The notes below the pieces were generated by a model. That model ran no database searches and was not told the origin of the DNA. It saw only the letters and a list, made by a program, of their open reading frames with translations. Below are positions 8,793-17,316 of a stretch of DNA of 64,000 bases, piece by piece (within the stretch, counting starts at the first letter, position 1; every line of letters starts with the position of its first letter). The position numbers and the translations under genes are program-made. The stretch covers positions 1-64,000 of the forward strand of contig NZ_JAJOZR010000002.1 of NCBI RefSeq assembly GCF_021168455.1, given 5' to 3'. The DNA is from Ferranicluibacter quercicola. GTDB lineage: Bacteria > Pseudomonadota > Alphaproteobacteria > Rhizobiales > Rhizobiaceae.

Positions 8793-10187
8793 TTATCGAC
8801 GCGTGACCCGCATCGGGATACCGCCCTGGGGCTGCGTCGTCAGCCGTTGCACGGGCCAGGGCCGCGTCTGCGGCGTCACGTCGAAGCGATAGGTCTTCAT
8901 CAGCACGCCGAGCGCGATCACCGCCTCCTGCAGCGCAAAGGTGGCGCCGATGCAGACGCGCGGGCCGGCGCCGAACGGCAGATACTGAAAGCGGTGCAGG
9001 CTCTCGCGATTTCCGGGCATGAAGCGCTGCGGCATGAAGGCACGCGGCCGTTCCCAGTAGAGCGTATGGCGGTGCAGGGTCCAGGGCATGACGAGGACCG
9101 AAACGCCCTTGGCGATATCGATGCGCTCGCCGGTCGGCGACGTCCAGCTGTCGGCCTCGATCGCCGCGCGGTTGATCGACGGCGCCGGGGGATAGAGCCG
9201 CATGGATTCCTCGAAGGCGGCGCGGACATGCGGCATATTCTCCAGCCAGTCGACCGGATCGGTGCCGTTCGCGATGACGCGGTCGATCTCCGCCTCCATC
9301 AGCGCGCGGAAGTCCGGCGCATGGGCGATGCAGTAGAACGTCCAGCCGAGCGCCCGGGCCGTGGTCTCGTGGCCGGCGCCGATGAAGGTCAGGATGTTGT
9401 CGGCGATCTCGTCGGCATGCAGCCCGTCCGGCCCTTCCCGCTCCAGAAGCAGCGTCAGGAAATCCTGCGGCACCGTGTCGGGATGGGCGCGCATTTGCCG
9501 GCGGCGCTCGTCCATGGTGGCCGCCACGACCGTGCCGAAGCGGCGCATCAGCTTGCCGCTGCCCCAGCGCGTGACGCGCGGAACCCAGGAGGGTGCGAGC
9601 AGCATATCCATCGGATCGACCCGGCCCATGCTGCCGAGCAGCGTCTCGACATCCCGGGTAAAGCTTTCGGTTTCCGCGGCGATCTGCCCGGAAAACAGGG
9701 TTTCCGCCAGGATATCGTAGGTCAGCTCGGTCATGTCGGTGGCGATATCGACGGGGGCGCCGGCATCGACGACGCCATCGTAACGGCTGGCATAGTGCTC
9801 GCAGGTCGAGAGCATCTTGTCGGCAAAACCCTTGGCATGGCGCGGCGTGAACACCGGCGCCACCGCCTTGCGGGTGCGCTTCCAAGTCGGACCCTCGGCC
9901 GTCAGCAGGCCATCGCGCAGGATCGGCCGCAGCACGAGCCGGCGAACCTCCGACATCTCGTAATTCGCGACGTTCTCGACGAGGATGTAGCGGATCAGGC
10001 CGGGATCGTTGACGATCAGGGTCTGCTGGTTGACGAACCGCGTCTCGATCCAGGGCAGCGTATAGGACTGCTCGCTCCAGAGTTCGAGCGGGTTTCGCAG
10101 CACCGTCCGGAGAACCTCGAACTTGGAGAGCTCCTGCGTGCGCGGAACGGGGGCCGGCGGCTCGAAGGGTCTTGAGATCATATCCAT
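8793..10187 (-). CDS. Cytochrome P450
   Basis: A 464-residue soluble P450. The I-helix oxygen-activation motif is GAGHETTA, the K-helix ExxR is ESMRL, and the heme loop is FGAGPRVCIG with the thiolate ligand at Cys412. The N-terminal half (RPILRDGLLTAEGPTWKRTR) and the C-helix W-x-R-x-R look closer to the CYP4/CYP102-type class than to camphor-type P450s. No membrane anchor and no adjacent ferredoxin or reductase gene is seen, so the electron donor and substrate are unknown. The start is uncertain: two Met codons (1 and 3) and no strong ribosome site. It lies between glcB and the DUF1402 gene on the same strand. Confidence 0.9.
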   Translation of the reverse strand: MDMISRPFEPPAPVPRTQELSKFEVLRTVLRNPLELWSEQSYTLPWIETRFVNQQTLIVNDPGLIRYILVENVANYEMSEVRRLVLRPILRDGLLTAEGPTWKRTRKAVAPVFTPRHAKGFADKMLSTCEHYASRYDGVVDAGAPVDIATDMTELTYDILAETLFSGQIAAETESFTRDVETLLGSMGRVDPMDMLLAPSWVPRVTRWGSGKLMRRFGTVVAATMDERRRQMRAHPDTVPQDFLTLLLEREGPDGLHADEIADNILTFIGAGHETTARALGWTFYCIAHAPDFRALMEAEIDRVIANGTDPVDWLENMPHVRAAFEESMRLYPPAPSINRAAIEADSWTSPTGERIDIAKGVSVLVMPWTLHRHTLYWERPRAFMPQRFMPGNRESLHRFQYLPFGAGPRVCIGATFALQEAVIALGVLMKTYRFDVTPQTRPWPVQRLTTQPQGGIPMRVTRR

Positions 10188-10230
10188 GGGCAGTTCTGGC
10201 CTTTGACGGTTGGGACCGGCCGGACGTGGT

Positions 10231-11181
10231 TCAGAGAAGCGCCTTCAGTTCCGACAGCTTCTCGTTCACCAGCCAGCCGTAATAATTTTCCTCCGGCCAC
10301 TCTCCGGCGCCGGACCGGTTCTTCGCCGCAAGGGCGGCCGCGCGCTGGTCGGGATTGCCGATATTGTAAAGCGTTGCGGTAATGCCGGGATTGTCGGAGA
10401 TGTCGATGTCGGCCACCGAGCGGTAGACGTCGATGGAGTGGCGGATGACGGCGGCCATGTAGGCGAGCGACTGGTCGGGATCCATGATCGCCTTGTAGAC
10501 ATCGGCCGCGCTGTTCTCGTCCAGCGCCTCGTAGCCGGACACGCGCGCCACGGTGTCGGTCATCATCAGGGCCGTCAGCGGATTGATCTGGCCGAGGCCG
10601 AAGGTCTGGCCGGCATAGAAGGGCTGGAAGAAGACGGCGGAGAAGCGATTGTTCGGGAAGGACGTGCCTCCGACCGTTTCGCCGCGGAACACCTTGTCCC
10701 AGACGCCTTCGCGGCAGCTCCACAGGGCATAGGAGCCCTTTTTGCCGGCGCAGACGGAGAATTGCGAGCGATCGACGAAATCGGCGATCGATTCGCCGTC
10801 ATAGGCGAAGCGGAAACTGTTGCCGGCATAGGCGGCGGCCTTGACGTAGTAGGACTGCAGCCGGTCGTAGGCATCGACGTTATAGGTATGCTCGCCGACG
10901 ATGGCGCCGACCATGTGGATCGGGTCGATGCCGTAGGCGCGCGCGGTGGACTTGATCTTGCCCATCAGCTTGCTGTCGGTCGCGAGCAGCTGCCGCACCT
11001 TCTCGTACTTGGCGTCGAAGCTCGATTTTCCGGCCTTCGTGCGGCGGACCGATGCGCCGGGCACCGATGGCTGCTCGGCATTGCGGTTGCCCTCCGGCAT
11101 CACGCGTATCTCCGCTCTGGCCGGTGCGCCCCAAACAAGCAGGGCGGTGATAAGGGCGAGAGCGGGAACGAGTTTGCGCAA
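10231..11181 (-). CDS. DUF1402 family periplasmic protein, lysozyme-like
   Basis: 316 residues from a TTG start at 11181. That start is chosen because it opens directly on a signal peptide (LRKLVPALALITALLVWG, cleavage after ARA at 21-23) and has GGAG upstream; the frame continues open for 76 more codons without an obvious start. The mature part has GIDPIHMVGAIVGEHTY with Glu97 and, later, GLGQINPLTA (195-204). That pairing recalls the catalytic Glu and the GLMQI motif of lytic transglycosylases. Two cysteines near 144 and 156 could form a disulfide. The family is annotated only as DUF1402; a peptidoglycan-cleaving role is my inference. Confidence 0.8.
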   Translation of the reverse strand: MRKLVPALALITALLVWGAPARAEIRVMPEGNRNAEQPSVPGASVRRTKAGKSSFDAKYEKVRQLLATDSKLMGKIKSTARAYGIDPIHMVGAIVGEHTYNVDAYDRLQSYYVKAAAYAGNSFRFAYDGESIADFVDRSQFSVCAGKKGSYALWSCREGVWDKVFRGETVGGTSFPNNRFSAVFFQPFYAGQTFGLGQINPLTALMMTDTVARVSGYEALDENSAADVYKAIMDPDQSLAYMAAVIRHSIDVYRSVADIDISDNPGITATLYNIGNPDQRAAALAAKNRSGAGEWPEENYYGWLVNEKLSELKALL

Positions 11182-11338
11182 GGCTTCAGTCTCCAGAGGG
11201 TGCGGCGGTTCGCTTAGGTGATGCGGCGTAAAGGTGTCGGAATCATGCCATCCGTCATTCCTCTGCCATTCCGTCTGTCCCCGCAACAGCTTCCTCCACG
11301 CCTTTGAAGCGACGCGGAGGACGCCGTAGATCGGTTCG

Positions 11339-12646
11339 TCAGAGGATGTAACGCGACAGATCGGTGTTGGCCGCGAGGTCGCCGACATGCTTGCGCACAT
11401 ATTCGGCATCGATGTTCAGTTCCTCGCCCGACTTGTCGGGAGCCGCAAACGAGATCTCGTCGAGCACGCGTTCCATGACCGTCTGCAGGCGGCGCGCGCC
11501 GATGTTTTCGACGCTGGAGTTCAAGTGCACCGCGACATCGGCCAGCGCATCGAGCGCATCGTCGGAAAAGTCGAGCGTCACGCCTTCGGTTTCCAGCAAC
11601 GCCTTGTACTGACGGATGAGGCTTGCCTCGGTTTCCGTCAGGATGCGGCGGAAGTCTTCCTTGGTCAGCGCCTTCAGCTCGACGCGGATGGGCAGGCGGC
11701 CCTGAAGTTCAGGCAGGAGATCCGACGGCTTCGAGACATGGAAGGCGCCGGACGCGATGAAGAGGATATGGTCGGTCTTCACAGGCCCGTATTTCGTCGC
11801 AACCGTCGTGCCTTCGACCAGCGGCAGCAGATCCCGCTGCACGCCTTCGCGCGACACACCGGCCCCCATGCCGCCGTCGCGGGCGGCAATCTTGTCGATC
11901 TCGTCCAGGAACACGATGCCGTCATTCTCGGCCGAGCGCACGGCCTCCCGCTGGATCTGCTCGTTGTCGAGCAGCTTGTCGGACTCGTCGTCGATCAGCA
12001 GCGCGTAGGATTGCTTGACCGTCGTGCGCACCTTCTTGGTGCGCGCGCCCATCGCCTTGCCGAACATGTCGGAGAGGTTGAGCACGCCGATATTGGCGCC
12101 CGGCATGCCGGGGATTTCGAAGCCGCCGCCAGGGCTCGCCGTATCCGCGACCTCAATGTCGATCTCCTTGTCGTCCAGCTCGTTGTCGCGCAGCTTGCGG
12201 CGGAAGCTGTCGCGGGTTGCAGGCGAGGCGGTGCTGCCGACCAGCGCGTCGAGCACGCGTTCCTCGGCATTCTGGTGTGCCTTCGCCTTCACCTCGCCGC
12301 GCTTCTTCTCGCGCACGAGGCCGATGCCGACTTCGACGAGATCGCGGATGATCTGTTCGACATCGCGGCCGACATAGCCGACCTCGGTGAACTTGGTCGC
12401 CTCGACCTTGATGAAGGGAGCGCCCGCGAGCTTGGCAAGGCGACGCGAAATTTCCGTCTTGCCGACGCCGGTCGGCCCGATCATCAGGATGTTCTTCGGC
12501 ATCACCTCGTCGCGCAGCTCGTCGGGCAGCTGCTGGCGGCGCCAGCGGTTGCGCAGCGCAATGGCGACGGCGCGTTTCGCATCGTGCTGGCCGATGATGT
12601 AGCGATCGAGTTCGGAAACGATCTCTCGGGGGGAAAAGGTGGTCAT
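11339..12646 (-). CDS. hslU: ATP-dependent protease ATPase subunit HslU
   Basis: 435 residues, the AAA+ unfoldase partner of HslV. The N-terminus MTTFSPREIVSELDRYIIGQ is typical, Walker A is GPTGVGKTE, Walker B is VFLDEIDKI, and the I-domain lies between them. HslU hexamers unfold substrates and feed them to the HslV peptidase. Its ATG overlaps the stop of the acetyltransferase gene by 4 bp (12643-12646), so translation is coupled across the hslV-acetyltransferase-hslU run. Confidence 0.97.
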   Translation of the reverse strand: MTTFSPREIVSELDRYIIGQHDAKRAVAIALRNRWRRQQLPDELRDEVMPKNILMIGPTGVGKTEISRRLAKLAGAPFIKVEATKFTEVGYVGRDVEQIIRDLVEVGIGLVREKKRGEVKAKAHQNAEERVLDALVGSTASPATRDSFRRKLRDNELDDKEIDIEVADTASPGGGFEIPGMPGANIGVLNLSDMFGKAMGARTKKVRTTVKQSYALLIDDESDKLLDNEQIQREAVRSAENDGIVFLDEIDKIAARDGGMGAGVSREGVQRDLLPLVEGTTVATKYGPVKTDHILFIASGAFHVSKPSDLLPELQGRLPIRVELKALTKEDFRRILTETEASLIRQYKALLETEGVTLDFSDDALDALADVAVHLNSSVENIGARRLQTVMERVLDEISFAAPDKSGEELNIDAEYVRKHVGDLAANTDLSRYIL

Positions 12647-13167
12647 GGTATGTCCGTTTCTTCAATCTGGGCATCCAGCGCCATGAGATGGGCCGGACCG
12701 TAAAGGCTGTGACGCTGGTCGACGAAGCGGAATCCGGCTTTCTCATAGGCCCGGATCGCGCGGGAATTCTCGGGGTGCGGGTCGATGACGATCCGCCTCG
12801 TGCCCTCGGCGAACAGCCGGGCGGCAAGGCTTGCGACGATCCTGCCGCCATGCCCCTTGCCGGTTTCCCCGGGCGGGCCGATGGCCATATCGACGCCGAG
12901 CGTTCCCGCCGGCTGGTCGCGATAGGGATGGTTCGCCTCCCCATGTGGATCGTAGGTCTGGAGATAGGCGATCGGCCGTCCCTCCCATTCCACCAACATC
13001 GGCTGCGCTTCCCCCGTCTTCATCGCCTGCGCGATGGCCTCGAGCTCGACCTCCGCCGCATCCCACCATCGTGCGACATGGGGCTCGGCGAGCCATTGCG
13101 CCAGACGTGGAAAATCCTCGTGGCGCAGGGCGCGAAAGACGTAAGGGCTACCCGGCTCAGGCGGCAT
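12643..13167 (-). CDS. GNAT acetyltransferase encoded between hslV and hslU
   Basis: 174 residues of the GNAT fold, closest in appearance to the aminoglycoside 6'-N-acetyltransferase and RimJ/RimL-like groups. Visible landmarks are the N-terminal FRALRHEDFPRLAQWL, the acetyl-CoA pyrophosphate loop in GKGHGGRIVASLAARL, and DPHPENSRAIRAYEKAGF near the C-terminus. It overlaps hslV by 11 bp and hslU by 4 bp. That tight coupling suggests it is made with the protease, but whether it modifies a protein, a small molecule or an antibiotic cannot be told from the sequence. Confidence 0.85.
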   Translation of the reverse strand: MPPEPGSPYVFRALRHEDFPRLAQWLAEPHVARWWDAAEVELEAIAQAMKTGEAQPMLVEWEGRPIAYLQTYDPHGEANHPYRDQPAGTLGVDMAIGPPGETGKGHGGRIVASLAARLFAEGTRRIVIDPHPENSRAIRAYEKAGFRFVDQRHSLYGPAHLMALDAQIEETDIP

Positions 13168-13714
13168 CCAGCGTCTCGACGACGATGTTGCCGTTGGTAT
13201 AGACGCAGATATCCCCGGCGATCTCCATGGCGCGGCGGGCGATCTCCTCGGCCGTCCGGTCCGAATCCATCAGCGCCCGGGCCGCGGCATAGGCGTAGTT
13301 GCCCCCCGAACCGATGGCGATGGTGCCGTGTTCCGGCTCCAGCACGTCGCCATTGCCGGTAATCGCCAAGGTGATCGTCTTGTCGGCGACCAGCATCATG
13401 GCTTCCAGATTGCGCAGATACTTGTTGGTCCGCCAGTCCTTGGCGAGCTCGACGGCGGCGCGCATCAGCTGGTCGGGATATTGCTCGAGCTTGGCTTCGA
13501 GCCGCTCCAGCAGGGTGAACGCGTCGGCCGTGGCGCCGGCGAAGCCCGCGATGACCTGGCCCTTGCCGAGCCGGCGCACCTTGCGGGCATTGCCCTTCAT
13601 CACCGTCTGGCCGAGGCTGACCTGGCCGTCGCCGGCCATGACGACCTGGCCGCCCTTGCGCACGGTGATGATCGTGGTCGCATGCATGGTTCCGTAGGGG
13701 TTGTGTTCGCTCAT
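13157..13714 (-). CDS. hslV: ATP-dependent protease peptidase subunit HslV
   Basis: 185 residues, proteasome beta-like threonine peptidase. The mature N-terminus should be Thr13 (TTIITVRKGG), which must be exposed by removal of a 12-residue leader. Enterobacterial HslV needs only Met removal. The segment AGDGQVSLGQTVMKGNARKVRRL is diagnostic. HslV forms a double hexamer capped by HslU. First gene of the minus-strand run hslV-acetyltransferase-hslU. Divergent from hisB across a 211-bp gap. Confidence 0.96.
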   Translation of the reverse strand: MSEHNPYGTMHATTIITVRKGGQVVMAGDGQVSLGQTVMKGNARKVRRLGKGQVIAGFAGATADAFTLLERLEAKLEQYPDQLMRAAVELAKDWRTNKYLRNLEAMMLVADKTITLAITGNGDVLEPEHGTIAIGSGGNYAYAAARALMDSDRTAEEIARRAMEIAGDICVYTNGNIVVETLDAA

Positions 13715-13925
13715 GAAAGTCCTGTTGCTTTCCGCTCCCGGCTCTGTCCCCGGGGCGTTCGAATGCGTGATGTCGCGATCTATGTAAGAATGGCTGCAGC
13801 GATTGCAAAGGGTGCCGCACGGGGTGGGCGCGTGCCGCGCGGAGGACGATCGCGCCCGGACAATCGAAGCTGGATATTTCCCGGCCGGCCTGTTATCAGG
13901 CGACGTTCACAGACCGGAGTTCCCG

Positions 13926-14531
13926 ATGGCAGAGGCAGAAGGCCGCAGCGGCAGCATATCCCGCAAGACCAACGAGACGTCCGTCTCCGTGTCCGTCGCG
14001 ATCGACGGCACCGGGGCCTCGACCATCTCGACGGGCGTCGGCTTCTTCGACCATATGCTCGACCAGCTGTCGCGCCACTCCCTGATCGACATGACGATCG
14101 AGGCGAAGGGCGATCTGCATGTGGACGATCACCACACGGTCGAGGACACCGGCATCGCCATCGGTCAGGCCATCGCCAAGGCGCTCGGCGACCGGCGCGG
14201 CATCACGCGCTATGCCTCAATCGACCTTGCCATGGACGAGACGATGACGCGGGCGGCGGTGGATGTGTCCGGGCGTCCGTTCCTCGTCTGGAACGTCGCC
14301 TTCTCCTCGCCGAAGATCGGCACGTTCGACACGGAGCTGGTGCGGGAGTTCTTCCACGCGCTGGCGCAGAATGCCGGCATCACGCTGCATATCCAGAACC
14401 TCTACGGCGCCAACAACCATCATATCGCCGAGACGTGCTTCAAGGCCGTTGCCCGCGTGCTGCGCTCGGCAACCGAGATCGACCCCCGCCAGGCCGGCCG
14501 CATCCCTTCCACCAAGGGAACGTTGGCCTAA
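13926..14531 (+). CDS. hisB: Imidazoleglycerol-phosphate dehydratase HisB
   Basis: 201 residues, a monofunctional dehydratase without the phosphatase domain found in enterobacteria. Catalyses dehydration of imidazoleglycerol phosphate in histidine synthesis. Manganese-binding motifs are DDHHTVEDTGIA and NNHHIAET. The start at 13926 gives the family length; the frame is open further upstream but that part has no similarity. First gene of the his-coaA group, which continues without strong terminators to 18625. Confidence 0.96.
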   Translation: MAEAEGRSGSISRKTNETSVSVSVAIDGTGASTISTGVGFFDHMLDQLSRHSLIDMTIEAKGDLHVDDHHTVEDTGIAIGQAIAKALGDRRGITRYASIDLAMDETMTRAAVDVSGRPFLVWNVAFSSPKIGTFDTELVREFFHALAQNAGITLHIQNLYGANNHHIAETCFKAVARVLRSATEIDPRQAGRIPSTKGTLA

Positions 14532-14566
14532 GCCGGACCTTTTCGCAGCGGACGCTGAGCCGGCGT

Positions 14567-14587
14567 GGTCTCGGCCACGTCGAGACC
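14567..14587 (+). repeat. Short inverted repeat between hisB and the DUF2628 gene
   Basis: GGTCTCG and CGAGACC form a 7-bp stem with a 7-nt loop, followed by CTTCTTCC rather than a T run. It is a possible processing or pausing hairpin in the his transcript. A role is not shown by the sequence. Confidence 0.3.
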
Positions 14588-14632
14588 CTTCTTCCTTAAA
14601 GAGAAGACCCTTCTGTTGAGAGCAGGCTGCCA

Positions 14633-15115
14633 ATGACACCGTTTCTCGTCTATCTCCCGCCCGGGGCGCGGCCCGACAGCGCGGATGCGGTCTTCGTTGC
14701 CGATCGCTTCGCCTGGCCTGCCTTCGTCTTTCCCGCCTTCTGGCTTCTCTTCAAGCGCCAGTGGGCCGCCGGCATCGCCGTGTTCATCCTCCAGAGCGCA
14801 ATGACCGCGGCCGGCGGACTGGCCGGTGCCGCACTTGCCGCCATCCTGATCGAGCTGGCTCTGCGGCTTCTCGTAGCGCTGGAAGGACCGACCTATCTCG
14901 CGCATCGGCTGGAGAAGCGCGGGTTTACGCTCGCCGCCGTCCTGCCGGCGCCGGATCTGAAGACGGCCGAGGCGATGTATGGCGCGACGCTCGACGATCT
15001 CGCCACCGAGCCCGCCCCGCCCCTGCCGCGCCTCGGGCCCGGCCGCGACGGCGTGAAGACCGTCGACCCTGCCAATCCGGGCTTCGGCCTGTTCGACACC
15101 TACGGGAGCCGCTGA
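14633..15115 (+). CDS. DUF2628 domain protein in the his operon
   Basis: 160 residues. The middle is hydrophobic: FAWPAFVFPAFWLLFKRQW, then a second stretch around residues 45-80, so it is a small inner-membrane protein. The flanks are hydrophilic, and the C-terminal segment contains PAPDLKTAEA. This matches DUF2628, which in rhizobia is regularly found between hisB and hisH, but I know of no demonstrated function. Its stop overlaps the hisH start by one base (TGATG), showing translational coupling. Confidence 0.8.
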   Translation: MTPFLVYLPPGARPDSADAVFVADRFAWPAFVFPAFWLLFKRQWAAGIAVFILQSAMTAAGGLAGAALAAILIELALRLLVALEGPTYLAHRLEKRGFTLAAVLPAPDLKTAEAMYGATLDDLATEPAPPLPRLGPGRDGVKTVDPANPGFGLFDTYGSR

Positions 15116-15765
15116 TGCGCGTTGCGATTATCGATTACGGATCCGGAAACCTTCGCTCCGCCACCAAGGCCTTCGAGCGCGCCGCCCGCGAGGCCGGCAT
15201 CGATGCGGAGATCGAGCTGACGGACCGAGCGGACCGGGTGGCAAGTGCCGACCGGATCGTGTTGCCGGGTGTCGGCGCCTATGCCGATTGCCGGGCCGGT
15301 CTTTCCGCCGTCGATGGCATGAACGAAGCCATTATCGAAAGCGTCGAGAAGGCCGGCAAGCCGTTCCTCGGCATCTGCGTCGGCATGCAGCTGATGGCCT
15401 CGCGCGGACTGGAAAAGGCGACGACGCAGGGTTTCGGCTGGATCAAGGGCGACGTTATCGAGATGAAGCCGGCGGATGCCGCGCTGAAGATCCCGCAGAT
15501 CGGCTGGAACACGCTGACGCTCAACCGGCCGCACGCGCTGTTCGACGGTATTCCGACCGGGCCGGATGGATTGCATGCTTATTTCGTGCATTCCTACCAC
15601 CTTGCGGCTGAGAACCCGGATGACCTCGTCGCGACCACGACCTATGGCGAAGCGGTGACCGCCTTCGTCGCCCACGAGAACAAAGCGGGCGCTCAGTTCC
15701 ATCCGGAAAAGAGCCAGACGCTCGGCCTTGCCCTTTTGACCAATTTCCTGCGCTGGAAGCCCTGA
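15115..15765 (+). CDS. hisH: Imidazole glycerol phosphate synthase glutaminase subunit HisH
   Basis: 216 residues, class I glutamine amidotransferase. It supplies ammonia to HisF. The N-terminus VAIIDYGSGNLRS is typical, the nucleophile is Cys88 in GICVGMQL, and the His-Glu pair lies in FHPEKSQ. The ATG at 15115 shares its A with the stop codon of the preceding DUF2628 gene. Confidence 0.96.
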   Translation: MRVAIIDYGSGNLRSATKAFERAAREAGIDAEIELTDRADRVASADRIVLPGVGAYADCRAGLSAVDGMNEAIIESVEKAGKPFLGICVGMQLMASRGLEKATTQGFGWIKGDVIEMKPADAALKIPQIGWNTLTLNRPHALFDGIPTGPDGLHAYFVHSYHLAAENPDDLVATTTYGEAVTAFVAHENKAGAQFHPEKSQTLGLALLTNFLRWKP

Positions 15766-15766
15766 C

Positions 15767-16510
15767 ATGATCCTTTTTCCCGCGATCGACCTTAAAGACG
15801 GTGCCTGCGTGCGCCTGAAGCTCGGCGATATGGCAGAGGCCACCGTCTACAATCCGGATCCCGGCGCCCAGGCGAAAGCCTTTCAGGATCAAGGCTTCGA
15901 ATGGCTGCACGTGGTCGATCTTAACGGCGCCTTTGCCGGCGAGACGGTGAACGGTGCCGCCGTCGAGGCGATCCTCCAGGCGACCACCAATCCGGTCCAG
16001 CTTGGCGGTGGCATCCGCACGCTCAGCGATATCGAAAACTGGCTCGCCAAGGGTCTCGCCCGCGTCATCCTCGGCACCGTCGCGGTGCGCGATCCAGCAT
16101 TGGTCAAGGAAGCCTGCCGGCTGTTTCCGGGCAAGGTCGCCGTCGGGATCGATGCGAAGGGTGGAAAGGTCGCCGTCGAGGGTTGGGCAGAGGCGTCGGA
16201 ACTCGGCGTCATCGAGCTGGCCCAGCGCTTCGAAGGCGCCGGTGTCGCGGCCATCATCTATACCGACATCGATCGCGACGGCATTCTCGCCGGGATCAAC
16301 TGGGCTGGCACTCTGGCGCTTGCCGATGCGATCGCCATTCCCGTCATTGCCTCCGGGGGTCTTGCCTCCATGGAAGACATTCATCGCCTCGCCGCACCCG
16401 AGATGGCGAAGCTGGAAGGTGCGATTTCCGGACGGGCGCTTTATGACGGTCGGATCGACCCAACGGAGGCGCTTGCCGTGCTCAACCGTGCAAGGGGACG
16501 TGCAGCATGA
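15767..16510 (+). CDS. hisA: ProFAR isomerase HisA
   Basis: 247-residue (beta/alpha)8 barrel. It isomerises ProFAR to PRFAR in histidine synthesis. The general acid/base Asp8 is in FPAIDLKDG and the second Asp is in IYTDIDRDG. It starts one base after the hisH stop and overlaps hisF by 4 bp (16507-16510), in the standard hisH-hisA-hisF order. Confidence 0.96.
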   Translation: MILFPAIDLKDGACVRLKLGDMAEATVYNPDPGAQAKAFQDQGFEWLHVVDLNGAFAGETVNGAAVEAILQATTNPVQLGGGIRTLSDIENWLAKGLARVILGTVAVRDPALVKEACRLFPGKVAVGIDAKGGKVAVEGWAEASELGVIELAQRFEGAGVAAIIYTDIDRDGILAGINWAGTLALADAIAIPVIASGGLASMEDIHRLAAPEMAKLEGAISGRALYDGRIDPTEALAVLNRARGRAA

Positions 16511-17316
16511 CCCTCAAGGCCCGCGTGATCCCCTGCCTCGACGTGAAGGACGGCCGTGTCGTCAAAGGCGTCAGCTTCGTCGATCTGATCGATGCCGGCG
16601 ACCCGGTCGAATCCGCTAAGGCCTATGACGCGGCCGGTGCCGACGAGCTCTGCTTCCTCGACATCACCGCGTCTTCGGACGGCCGCGACACGATCTTCGA
16701 CGTGGTCGAGCGCACCGCCGAACATTGCTTCATGCCCTTGACCGTGGGTGGCGGCGTGCGCAGCGTCGGCGATATCCGCCGGCTGCTGCTCGCCGGTGCC
16801 GACAAGGTCTCCATCAATTCGGCCGCCGTGCGCGATCCCGATTTCGTGGCGCAGGCGGCCGACAAGTTCGGCAACCAGTGCATCGTCGTCTCGATCGACG
16901 CCAAGCGACGGGTGACGCCGGGGGCGGACGACACCAGCGCTTGGGAGATCTTCACCCATGGCGGCCGCACGGCAACCGGCATCGACGCGGTGGACTTCGC
17001 CGCGCGCATGGTCGAGCGCGGCGCGGGCGAACTGCTGGTGACATCGATGGATCGCGACGGCAGCAAGATCGGCTACGACCTCGCGCTGACCCGTGCGATT
17101 GCCGACCGCGTGTCCGTCCCCGTCATTGCCTCGGGCGGCGTCGGCACGCTCGATCACATGGTGGAGGGCATTCGCGACGGCCATGCGACGGCCGTTCTCG
17201 CGGCATCGATCTTCCATTTCGGCACCTACAGCATCGGCGAGGCCAAGCGCTACATGGCCGAGCGCGGCATTCCCATGCGGCTCGATGGCTCCGCGCAGGA
17301 GGAAAGCACCTCGTGA
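16507..17316 (+). CDS. hisF: Imidazole glycerol phosphate synthase cyclase subunit HisF
   Basis: 269-residue (beta/alpha)8 barrel that uses ammonia from HisH to make imidazole glycerol phosphate and AICAR. Catalytic aspartates are in IPCLDVKDGRVVKG and LVTSMDRDGSK. The C-terminal EESTS tail is short and hydrophilic. The start overlaps the hisA stop and the stop overlaps the GTG start of hisE. Confidence 0.97.
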   Translation: MTLKARVIPCLDVKDGRVVKGVSFVDLIDAGDPVESAKAYDAAGADELCFLDITASSDGRDTIFDVVERTAEHCFMPLTVGGGVRSVGDIRRLLLAGADKVSINSAAVRDPDFVAQAADKFGNQCIVVSIDAKRRVTPGADDTSAWEIFTHGGRTATGIDAVDFAARMVERGAGELLVTSMDRDGSKIGYDLALTRAIADRVSVPVIASGGVGTLDHMVEGIRDGHATAVLAASIFHFGTYSIGEAKRYMAERGIPMRLDGSAQEESTS

